A stretch of DNA of 64,000 nt from Micromussa lordhowensis. Its lineage: Eukaryota; Cnidaria; Anthozoa; Scleractinia; Lobophylliidae. The DNA lies in contig OZ026603.1 in the NCBI GenBank assembly GCA_964020085.1, forward strand, positions 32,357,658 through 32,421,657, in the 5' to 3' direction. The stretch's first letter is position 1. Every line of letters begins with the position of its first letter. Position numbers and translations under genes: made by a program. Shown piece after piece: positions 11,901 to 23,900 of the stretch. The notes under the pieces were generated by a model. That model saw nothing but the letters and a program-made list of their open reading frames with translations, did not search any database and was not told the origin of the DNA.

Positions 11901-14900
11901 ATTCAATTCACGATGACTGACTACATATTTGTGATAAAGATAAAAATTTGAAGTCTAAGATGCAGAAAGATCTAGAAAGATCCCATCAGGGCTGTGCTCT
12001 AGAAGTGCCGAGGTGACTAACTTTTGCCCCTGGGCGACTGGAAAATCTTACTTTTTCATATAGGCGAAAGTGCTGAGCACCAAGGATTTCATGGTTAGGT
12101 ACCTTTGGGCTCCTTGTAATTTTTCTTAGACCAAAGCCCATGCGACTAAATTTCCAACAAATGCAGAAACAAAAGACTCCATATGCACAGAATTGAATGA
12201 ATAAATTTAAGCCACTATTTACATGAAGTTAGTTTTTACACCATAGGAAGTTACCTGGCCATGCTAGTAACTAGCTTAATGAATCATGAAGCTAGTAACT
12301 AGCTCACCAAGTCATGAATATTTTCATAAAATAAATTTTATTATTCATTCTACTATTTATCCGCCACTGGTTTTATGCCACAACTGTTACATGTATATTT
12401 GAGAATAAGGACAGTAAAAGTACCTGGATTAAAGTGATTTTGTGGAAGTACAATACCAGACTGTTGTTCTTGCTGCTGTCGAGACAGGTGAAGCATAGCA
12501 GATTGTAGATTGGATGGGACGATTCCTATGTGCGTTAAGGGTGTGGTGGCCTTGCCGTGCAGATTGGCAGCAGCACCAAACAAGGTGAGGTTGGGAGGTT
12601 GAGGTTGAGGCTGAGGCTGATGTAGTGCTTGTGAAGTCATGGGGGAGCTTAGTGACATGGCAATGGATTGAGGTGATAATCCGGGGACAAATCCTGAATG
12701 GGTTGCCTGACAGCTTTTGAGATCCACTGGTCTATAAACACAAAACAAGAACACTATTATACAAATCATAAATTTTGTACTCCTAACAGTGATTTCTCTT
12801 CAGGTCATTGACAGCATGTTTTTGGCTCAATTATTCTCAAGACATATTGTGAAAAAACGTTTTAAATCACCCTGGCGAGGAATAAAGTTGGCTCTGCATA
12901 CAACAGCAGCTTCAAGTAGTTATTTGTACTTCAGAACAGGATAGACAGACGCATGTATTTCCTCACCTTCTTGGTGAAGTGATGGTGTCCAAAATTGTTT
13001 GAGTTGGAGTAGCAAGAGAGACAGCTGCCTGTTGTTGCTGCATTAGTGAAGATGTTGCTAGATCAATGAAGTTGTTTGGTAACCCTTTTGCCGCAAGATT
13101 CCCAACAGATGCTGCCATCAATCCTGAATGACCGGTGCTCTGAACAACTATGGGAGAGGAACGAATTATTTTGGGGGGAGACGACATGGTGATTTGAGTT
13201 CGTGCTGGTGAAATGGTGGACGATTGGATTGGAAGTGAAATTGCTGTTGTAGTAATCACAGAACTTGGTAGATGAGTTAATAGTTGATCTCTTGGCTTTT
13301 CCTTGGGTGAGGAAGTTGTCTTGTTGAGAAAAGAAGCTAATGGTTGCTTTGGAGGAGTAGCCTGTTGAGAATGGAGCAGTTTTGATGCTTCTGTTTGCCC
13401 TTGGGGCATCATCATGTCTGCAAAGTCTAATATTGTAACAGCAGGCTTTGATTGGAGACTATCTGACGATGGAGGTGATTTCACTGTAGCAGGTTTTTGA
13501 GCAGTATCTTTCTGACCAAGGCTTAATTCAGCGATTACTGATACAGTTTGAGGTTTCTGTTCAGGACCTGATCTGGTCACTGCAGTGGTTTCCATTTTGG
13601 TCACACTGGCTGTAGTGACGACAGGCTTGTGCACAGGTATGACAGTGGCCAGAGCTGCTAAAGTTGGCTTAATATCAGCAAGTCTGTCGGACTGTGCAAG
13701 ATTCTTCAAAACTGATAAAGCTGTGGCTGTTGTTGCTAATGAAGCAGAAATTACTGGCACTGCTACTGGTGCTGTGGCTACAGACATACTTCCACTGCCT
13801 ACCACTGATGGAGTGACAGTTGCCATGTCTTTTACATCAGCATTGCTAACATTCTGCAGGGGTATAAGAATAAAAGTATAAGCCTTCTTGCATTTCTTCA
13901 ATCATTTATTTTGAGTTAACAATGTTGACTTTGTGATGAAACATCAACATGATGAAACAGATGACACCTGGGATGGGACTCCCATATAAAGAGGATGGGT
14001 GGTGCTACAGTGAAACCTGTATTAAGCGGACCCCGTATTAAGCGGACACCCTCTATTAAGTGGACACCAGCTTGAGTCCCTAAACTTTCTTCCCACATTT
14101 ACTGTAAAATAAACCTGCGTTCAGCGGACACCTCTGTTAAGCGGACGCGGACACCAATATTAAGCCATTTTGTTGCACAAAACCTGCAATAAGCGGACAC
14201 TTCAAGGGCTTTTTACTTCTAACAGCACAGCTCAGACACCGTTCAGCGACGTCGTTTTAAAGCTAAGTAGATTATTCCAGATTCATGCATCGACTGTCTG
14301 GACATTATGCTAAGAGCAGTCTTTGATCTTACACAGTGTTACAAAAGGGTTAATAATTATTTATTATTGCTGAACCTGTTTATAGCGGACACCCTGTATT
14401 AAGCGGACACTAGTGAGGGTCCCATCGATGTCCGCTTAATACAGGTTTCACTGTAGTTGGAAATTTTGAAAGGAACCCCCAAGAGGTGCTAAGAACCTGA
14501 TTTGTGGGCATGGCTTGAATGTTTTTTTTTTTAATCTTTAAGAGGTACCAATTCTAAAGCAACACAGTCATAATCTCCTGTCATATTTTTTTTCGGCTCG
14601 ACACTCCAAAAGGTTCTACAGAAGCTCCTGCTGTGGACCTTTTGCGGCTGAACACCCTTACAGGTACAAAACCACTTTTTCAATCCCTAAAAGGTACAAC
14701 CAGCACCCCTGCCCTCCCCCCAGGAGATGACCATGTATTCGCAAACAATATTCGACTAGTTTGACTTACACTGTCCTGGTTTTCCGGAGATTCTCCTTGT
14801 TTCTTTGGGCCAGGTGCTGCAAAGTCAATGATAATAAAGGGAAGAAAATTCTAAAACAATTCCTGAACTAAAAGAAAAAAAAAAAAGACGGCAACTGGAA

Positions 14901-17900
14901 GCCCTGGTATATACAAATGGCATGCAGTTAAACTTAGTAACTCACTGAAGGAAATTAGTGACTATGGGCTTCATAGCACAGGCCGGGTAAAAGGTACTTC
15001 CAACTGGGGTCATTGCTCAGTGGTCCCTCGCAAGAAACTCATTCCCCTGGGCAGTATATCTGCCAGGTTTAATTCTCTACAGATAGGACCCAATAGGCAA
15101 TCAGGCTTGATTTGCACCCTCTTGACTGTGACAAATGCTCACTAAGCTGTTATGCAGGGGTTTCATAAGCGTTTTCAGCAGGAGGACAACTGGTTTTCAC
15201 AGGTGGGCAAAACTACATGTATTTAAACTGAATTTCTTTGTTAGAAGAACTTTCCACTAGTCCTCCAGCCAGTCAATTTGCAATGTGCCTGACCCTTAAT
15301 GAAGCCAGCGTTACCCAACCACATCTAAGAGAACTTTAACAGCAAAAAGTGAGAAGGAAAGCCATAAAAACCAAAACTGTTTAGAGGGTGCAAACAGTAT
15401 CTGCGAGGTCATGGGTCTGATTGAATCCTACATCTTGAATTAATTTTTCACCATTTATACATGTAGAACTGATATGATTGTCAATGATCACTGACCATCT
15501 CAATTAGTCGTTTTTTCTTACCTTTTTTATAGATTCTAGCTCTGAAAACAAAAAGAACAACAACATTGAGCATGTTAGATTCAGTAATGAAACAATCAAG
15601 ATCAGAGGATTTTGCTACACAGCAATGCTTAAAGCATGAAACAAGCAACACTTACGGGACACTTGTGTACTTTCCATGAGCCTGCTTGCTTTCTTTGAAA
15701 AGAATTCTGAAGTTGGAGAGACATCAATATTTTAACATCATTTTCATACATAATAAATGTAAACATAGACTTTTAATATCCTATGTTTAATACCATATTT
15801 AAAGGTAAATATTATCAATAGGTCATCCAGGGTCTTCAGGGAATTTGCTGTAAGTGTTGATGTACCAAAAAATCTCACCTGCTGGTCATCCAGCCTTTTG
15901 GCCACAATGGTCGCACATCATTTTCAAAGAAGACCTGAAAGGAGAAACAGAACTGTACATCAAAACAAAAAAGTGCACAAAAATTATTGTGTCAAATCCT
16001 TTATCTTTTGGTGGTATAACGAAATTGCCAGATGCAGAGAAGGGTTCAAGCTGAACAGAGAACATTGTTATTTAACTTAACTTAGATTTTCACCTCACCA
16101 TGCTACTTAATTAGCCTCCAAACACAGACAGATTCCCCACTTTTTCAGTGGCATGAAACAAAAAGGCGGAAACCGATCTGTGTTCACAGGCTATATGCTA
16201 GCGGGTTTCTTCAAAAGTGTAATAGAAACCGTTTATGGTGTATTTTGACTGTCATGTCAAGCCTCTACATGGTTGCAACAGGAGACATGTGATCACAAAT
16301 GGTACGTGCACATTTTACCTTCAAGTGCTCCTCAGCAGACTGGGCTCTAGTCTTTGACATTTCAAAGATCTTAATCTTCATCTCGACAACGTCGCACAAC
16401 AGCTGCCTGGTAATTAATTAAATAAGCACCAATCAAACTTGCATTAAAAATAATTATGTACCATTAATTCAACACTAATAATTAAAATGTAAATATAAGG
16501 GAAATAAATGTAATAAATAGGCCAATTTTGATACATTAAAATTCTAACTTGGCTCTGAGGCTTAGGAGAATAAAACAAAAGAAATCGCATCAAGGATGAG
16601 GGATTAATAATTAATTACTTTTGTTTTATTCCCCTGAGCCTCGGACCCAAGTTAGAATTTTAATATATCAAAATTGGCCCAACATGATGTATTAAAAATT
16701 ATAATATAGCAGCACTGTACCTTAACTCATCGGTCCAAATGAATTTTCGTTTAGGAACATTTTTCTTTGTCTTATCTTCTGGCTGAGCAGGTGCCTAATG
16801 TGGAAACAAATTAATTTTTTTGAATGATTCCCTTTAGTTAATAAGTCAGAGAGCACTCTGATTCAAGTGAATGTAAATTTGACAATATTCAATATTCTCT
16901 TCAGTAATCGATCTTACATTAGGATCCGTAGGGGTAGTGATCTCATCACTTTTCTCACTTTCCTCAACCAGTTCCATTGCCGACTTAAAAAGTTCCTTCT
17001 GCAATGAAAAGCATCGCGATAGCAGCATATTCACTCACAAATAAAAGACAAAAATGGTGCAAACTTGCTCTGAGTTCAGAGAATAATGATTGTGTAGTGA
17101 CTGTATTTCACAGAACGCTATCATTCAACATTCAAGGAAACAATGTCAGCCAGAAGTATTTAATTAACTGTCAAAGAAGTATTTATAAATTAATACAACA
17201 AGCCAAATACCTTATGATCATCTGCATTTTCTCCATCTTGTTTGGCACTACTAGAATAAAGAAGGCCACAAAAAATTTTGAAACACTACCAGGCCAGACT
17301 ACAAAAGTGACACCAATTTTGTTGGCAAATTTACTAGAAATGAAAGGCAAATAGTTAAATATAGTTATCTATTAGGCTGGTTTTAACTAGCGATGGAGTC
17401 GGAGTCAGAGTCGTAGTTGGAGTCGTAAGAGTGTTTATGACCTAGTAAAAATCAAAAGTCAGAGTAGTAAACGGAGTCATAAGCTTGATGGAATTGGAGT
17501 CGGAAGAATCAGAACATTTCCATTTTCTTCCAATTCCGTTTACAACTCTGTTGCTTATTATCCAGTGAAAACTAGATTGCTGGAGTGGAGTAGAAGCAGA
17601 AGAACCAACAAAGCACAAGGCCTGGAATCAAGCATTGTGATTGGTTTATATTCTTCCACTTCTGCTTCCAACTCCAACAATCTAGTTTTCACTAGATCGT
17701 AAGCAACAGAGTCATGCTGCAAGTGGAATGGGTGTTCTGCTACCGAATCCATTGGTTTGATTTTCACTAGATCATATCGCTCTACGCTTCAGATTATTAC
17801 TCAGATTATTAATAGTTATCTATTAAGGCTGGTTTTCATTAGCGATGGAGTCGGAGTCGGAGTCGTAGTTGGAGTCATAAGAGCGTTTATGACCTAGCAA

Positions 17901-20900
17901 AAATCAAAAGTCAGAGTCATAAGCCGAGTCATGAGCTTGATGGAATCGGAGTCGGAAGAATCAGAACGTTTCCATTTTCTTCCAATTCTGTTTACAACTC
18001 TGTTGCTTATGATCCAGTGAAAACTAGATTGTCGGAGTCTGAAGTAGAAGCGGAAGAACCAACAAATCACAAGGCCTGGAATCAAGCATTGTGATTGGTT
18101 TATTCTTCCACTTCTGCTTCCAACTCCAACCATCTAGTTTTCACTAGAGCATAAGCAACGGAGTCATGCTGCAAGTGGAATGGGTGTTCTGCTACCGAAT
18201 CCATTGGTTTGATTTTCACTAGATCAGATCGCTCTACGCTTCAGATTATTACTCTGACTACGACTCCATTGTTAGTGAAAACCAGCTTTTAAACTTCTAA
18301 AGTGCTTGCATGTTCATTGCAGTCAATTGTTTCATCATTGTTCGTACTAATACAAAAGAGAGACTAATCTAAGCAAAAATCAAAATGTTTAGAAATGAAG
18401 GAATTTTGCTAAATAAAATAATTTTGACATGGGAAAGGACTAAGCGCATACTATAGCCCGTAACATGCAAATGAGCTTCATTTAATTTTTCCTTTTTTTC
18501 TCCAATTTTCATTTGTGTGACAGTTTGTTGGCTAAAAAATCTCTTCCAAACAAATTGCTGTGACTTAATCCTATGATTTGCTTCCAACTGCCAGGTCAAA
18601 GTCATTTTAAAAGTATGTCACACAAATTGTCAGAACTAACTTTTTTAAAATGTGTAGTAATTTGTACAAGGAGAAATAAGACTTTCAGCTTACAGTTACA
18701 AATTTACCTTTGTCTTTGACTTTCCTCTTCGACATGTCTCTTTACCTCATCTTCAAATCTCTTAACTTGTTCTGGTATGACTCTATCCACAGCTGTGAAA
18801 AACAGACCAATGATGTATTAAACAATATGGTACGACATAGGAAAAGGAAACATTTGTTGTTTGGGAGAACAAGAATTGCTTTGAAAACTTTTCCATGTGT
18901 TCCCAATAAACTTTGTGGAAACAGAGGGACCATATTACCTATTTCCCTTAGAAAAAAAAAACATTTAAGGTTGATACGTCGAATTAGGAAGTGCATGTCC
19001 CAAAGTAATCTTAAGCGTATTGTAAATGCTCTTGTGATTTCTCAGATCGATTTCTCAGATCCTACGGTTGAGCATGAAAAACTACAACGGGTTCAGAACA
19101 TCGCAGCTCGTTTAATCACAGGAAGCAGTCGAAGAGACCATATTACTCCAGTGCTTAAGAACTGGCATTAGCTTCCTGTTAAGTTACGCATCACTTTTAA
19201 GATTTTACTCTGAATGGACAATCGCCTAGCTATCTTACTTCGCTTATCAGTTCTTATAAACCAGTTCTTTCTTTATGTTCATCCGATCATTTACTTTTAC
19301 AAGTTCCGAATGTCACGACAGCCACTTTGGTCAAAGAACCTTCTCTTATTGCGCCCCGAAACTTTGGAACGGTCTGCCTAAATCTTTGAAAGAGTCTGAG
19401 ACTGTGACTATTTTTAAAAAAAGAAACTTAAAACATTTCTTTTTCACGATTATTTTAACCTTTAGATAGCGATACGATTTTATCTACTTATTTTTTCGTT
19501 ACCTAAGATTATGTAAATGATTGAGAGTTTTAGCTTATCGCTGTAAGCGCATTGAGAATTTTAAATGCGCTGACAAATGCATTGCTATTATTCTTATTAT
19601 ATTATTTAACTGTACATTATAACTGTTTTTCTCTAGAGTTACTGAAACAAGGCAATTAGCTAGTCATTTCTGTTAGGATGATCCAAAGCGACATATAACC
19701 AACAATAAGTTTTTGCTGCTTTGATCTGTTCAGTGAGTAGAAGTTTGAGAACATATAATACTATGGAAACACAAGACATGGGTGACTGTTTTCACAGCTG
19801 TTACAAGACTGTTCAGTTTACACAGTTCAGTGTTCCTGTAATTCAACAGAAACAGGACTGTATCTCCTGCCAAAAACAAGGAAATAATGGCCAATGTCCA
19901 GCCATCTTGACCTCACACTTGCTCAATAACCCATGCAGTATATATACAATGGAACCTCGATATAAGAAAGGCCAAGCAACTGATAAACATTTGTTTGCTA
20001 TAACAAAGTCTTGCTATATCAGGAATCTTTCCAATATATTTTACTATTACTGGGTCAAAGAATATTATCTTTCTTTATACTGAGGCCTTAGTTAACTACA
20101 TGTTGAGGTTTGTTAAATCAAGGTTCCTAGTCTGTATGAGAACTCAGTAAAATTATCATCTGAAATGTATCTTGAATACTAAAGAAATTATAGAAACACA
20201 TCCTTGCTTTCATGTGTTTTCATGGAGTTATGGAAAAACTCAAGAGAAACAGCTGTAAAAACAAAGAATTTTGTTTCCACAGCTTTTCCCATCTGCCAAC
20301 CATATCACTCATGTTAGGCTTGCTCTATGGCAAGCGAACAACTTTTCAATCTTTTCTAATAAAAAATGGCTCCTAACAGCTACGTAAAGATTAATAATTC
20401 AATTACCTGATTTGAGTTTAGCCATTGGTTCTCTCAGTCGAGCAGCCTAAACAATGAAAAAGAGTTTGAGACAAAATTGTATAGTGACTACTAACTGTAA
20501 TAGGAACAAAACTAGTACATTAAAATATTATTCTCACCTGTTCATTTATAAGAAGATTCTTTGCTCTTTTCTTCAATGTCTCCTTGGTGCATGGCAGGTA
20601 GTAAGCTAAAAATTCATAAATACCCTAGAAGCACGAAGAGATCTAGAGTTAATATGAATACAATCAAGATTCTGTGACTTCAAATACAAAGCTAGGTGAT
20701 AAAGCATAAGATAGCAACTCAAATCTGTGTGTAAAACTGGAAAATATCCATTATAATCCATCAAATATTTTTGCTCGGGCACAATTAGTCTAAACCTGTC
20801 ACATGACTACATTGTAAATATGCCCCAGCTACATGTAACTGGGGATATCTTAGCGATACTCCCCAATTTTCATGTTGCACAAAATATTTGAAGTACATAA

Positions 20901-23900
20901 AATAATATAAACACAATAGCCCCCATTTGACTTAAACAATATGCTTGGTTATTAATTTTGTCTGTGTTGTTCCTCCAAGCTCTCAGTTTTCCACCGTTCA
21001 CTTCTTGGAACAGGTTACACCCGTGTACAAATTTCTGAGAACATCTTTGCCTCAAATGGAGGCTATCATTCAATATTTATTTATAATACAAAAATCTCTG
21101 ATTAAACAAAGAACAAATAATACATTGATATATAACTATGCCTTACCGATTGCACTTTGCCACTAAGCGTTCTTGACTTGGTTTGAAGCCTACAACAGAA
21201 CATTAAATAACAATATCAAACTATACATCCATTCTATCCTTACAACAGGTATTTTAAGTTCACGGTTTAGACACTTAAGTATTAGAATTCCTATACAGCC
21301 ATTTTTTGACAATCATTTGTGATCAACTTGTGGTACATGCCTAAAAAATCCACCTGCTTAAGGTATACCATGGGCTTCACTGCTGGCAGCATGAAAATTT
21401 GCTGTTCAAAATCATGCAAGCTTTACTCTTGAAAAACAATTCTTGGAAACAAAGTATACTCACTCTAGCAACATATGGTTGACATCAGAGTTAAAGAACT
21501 TGCATTTCCCCTCAGTTCCACTATCACTACCAGCCTGCTTCAATCTCAGGATACAGCTTTCCAGGTCAGCGGGTAAGCACTGCGGAAGAGTTGGCTCTAC
21601 CACCTCTAAATTCCCTTCTCCTGATTGTATTCCATTTTGAAGTGAAGTATTCAGAGGAGCACTAGTAACTTTATCAGGTTGTGTGCCTGACATATTTTCT
21701 GTGGCTGCAACACTATTGCTTCCATTTACATGTATCATGACTGAATTCCCTGGCTCAGTTTTTACAACCCCATGATTGCTAAGCTGTGAAGAATTCAACG
21801 ATTTTGCTGGAGAAGACTGGCTGGTCAAAGCACTGTTTGGTCCTTGCGAGACCCCACTAGGACTTAGAACAGGATTTGAAGAGATTGTTCCAGAAACAGA
21901 AGTGTTCTTTGCAGTGGAAGAGGGAGATGTTAAAAGGTTTGTAATGTTTGCACTTCCCATGCTTTGCTTCTTCTTATGTTTCTTTTCTTTGTCTTTCTCA
22001 CCACTTAAAAAAAAATAAAATATATAAAAATGAAAAATGTTACAAAGTACTAGATTGATTTCAACTAAAGAGTTTGTGTCACAATATGGCAAAATGTAGA
22101 TAAGCACGTAGAAAAACAGCTTTACTGTGCAGTCATGACCTTTTACAAAGTGCTACATTAATTAATCCCTAAGTTCCTGAGATTCATCAAGATCTACCGT
22201 AAAATCAGTACAAGGTCCAGTGATCAGGTGACGAGAATTTAATGAATAATAATGGGAGATATTGAGTTGATGGATGGTTAAGTTTTCAGTGCCAACATCA
22301 GAAGAAAAGCAGGAATTGATATATTAAGCTTACCTGGAGCTCTTTCGTGGTTTCTTCTCTTTGTCTGTTGACTTCTTTCTTTCTTTCTTTTCACTGAGGT
22401 CTTTGACCTTCTTGACTTTAGCCACCTTTGGAATTTTCTGAAAAACATTACAGCAAAATATAAATTGATTTTCTTTGCAAACTTAAGGCACTATTGTTGG
22501 TTGAACCATGATTTATATTGAGCCTTGATTTTTTGGAACTTCTAATTACCTGGGCTTTCTTCTGATCACCTGAATTACATGACTTCTTGTACATGTATGT
22601 TACATTACATTAGAATATTTGATGAACTGTTCAACTGCAGGCTTGTATGTTGATAATATTCATACCTTGGGAGCCTTAGTTTTGACTTTCTTTGGTTTCT
22701 TGAAGTCTTCATCCTCACTAAAATACAAATGAATATAGTTATATATTGGCCAAAAATCAACTAAACAGTTAAACAGTTCTATCAGTACAGGCCAGCATAT
22801 CGTAGGTTTGTCCACCTGCATAATCATCACCAAGAAATATCATGAAAAATAGTATGAAAAAAAAAACTATGAACAGACAAGTTTACCTTTCACCAGCTGG
22901 GGACAGTAGCCTGAAGTTTAGCAGACCCTGGTTAATGTAAAAGCCACCATGTTCTGTTGTCCAGTCAGCTGAGATAAACTCATCATGCTAAGGAAATCAA
23001 ATCAGAAATTAGAATTCAAAGAGCATAAAGAATGTTCAGGAGAACACTTACATGTACAGCAGGATACCTACATGTATTAAATGAATTAAATGTTATCACG
23101 TAAATATACATGCTGTTATTCTACAGTCTTTTACACCATTTTGCCTGCACAAAACATGAGCCTGCATTGCACTACATAGAGTTGAATTTTGCTTTCATCT
23201 GTCGCACACACCTTATGCAATTCGTAAGATTTTTGGATGATGCAGGATAAATTTAAAAACTGTATGTCAAAATGGTAGAAAATAACCTAATGGCGGAATA
23301 ATAAAACCTTTATTCAATGGTTTAACATAATTATAATATGTGAGGGAATTTTGCTCATTGCTTGTATTTAAACAACTTGCAAAATATCTGTGTGTATCAA
23401 ATTATATGTTATTTTCATCAGTAAGGTGTAACTATACAATCATATTTAGTATTTTTGGGCAGTGTCAGTTTTGTTGGCAATTAGATTTCAGAGACACATA
23501 TTTAGACAAGTGATTAAGCAACACAACAAAATAAGTGTCCTTTCCTCATGCTCTTCAACAATGAGATATATACAAATGTAACATTGTTTGATTGGTAACA
23601 TTTGCCTAAACCTTGTCACATCCTGAGTTATATTATATAACAAAATGTAAAGTGGAACTCACAGCCTCAGTGTCGTCAACAAACGGGTCTGTCTCATCAT
23701 AGCCATAGGTAACATCAATTAGATCCTGGGACAAGAGGAAAGAAAAACAGATACATCACTAAATAGAAGTGGTTCATTGGACAGCAACTTATCTTCAAGA
23801 CCTTACAGTGTTTATCTATTTGTCTCCAACAACTGCCTTGATGTTAACTTACAATGTGGGGTTTAACTGTTTTTAGAAGACAGGCAGCTTGGCAGAGAAA

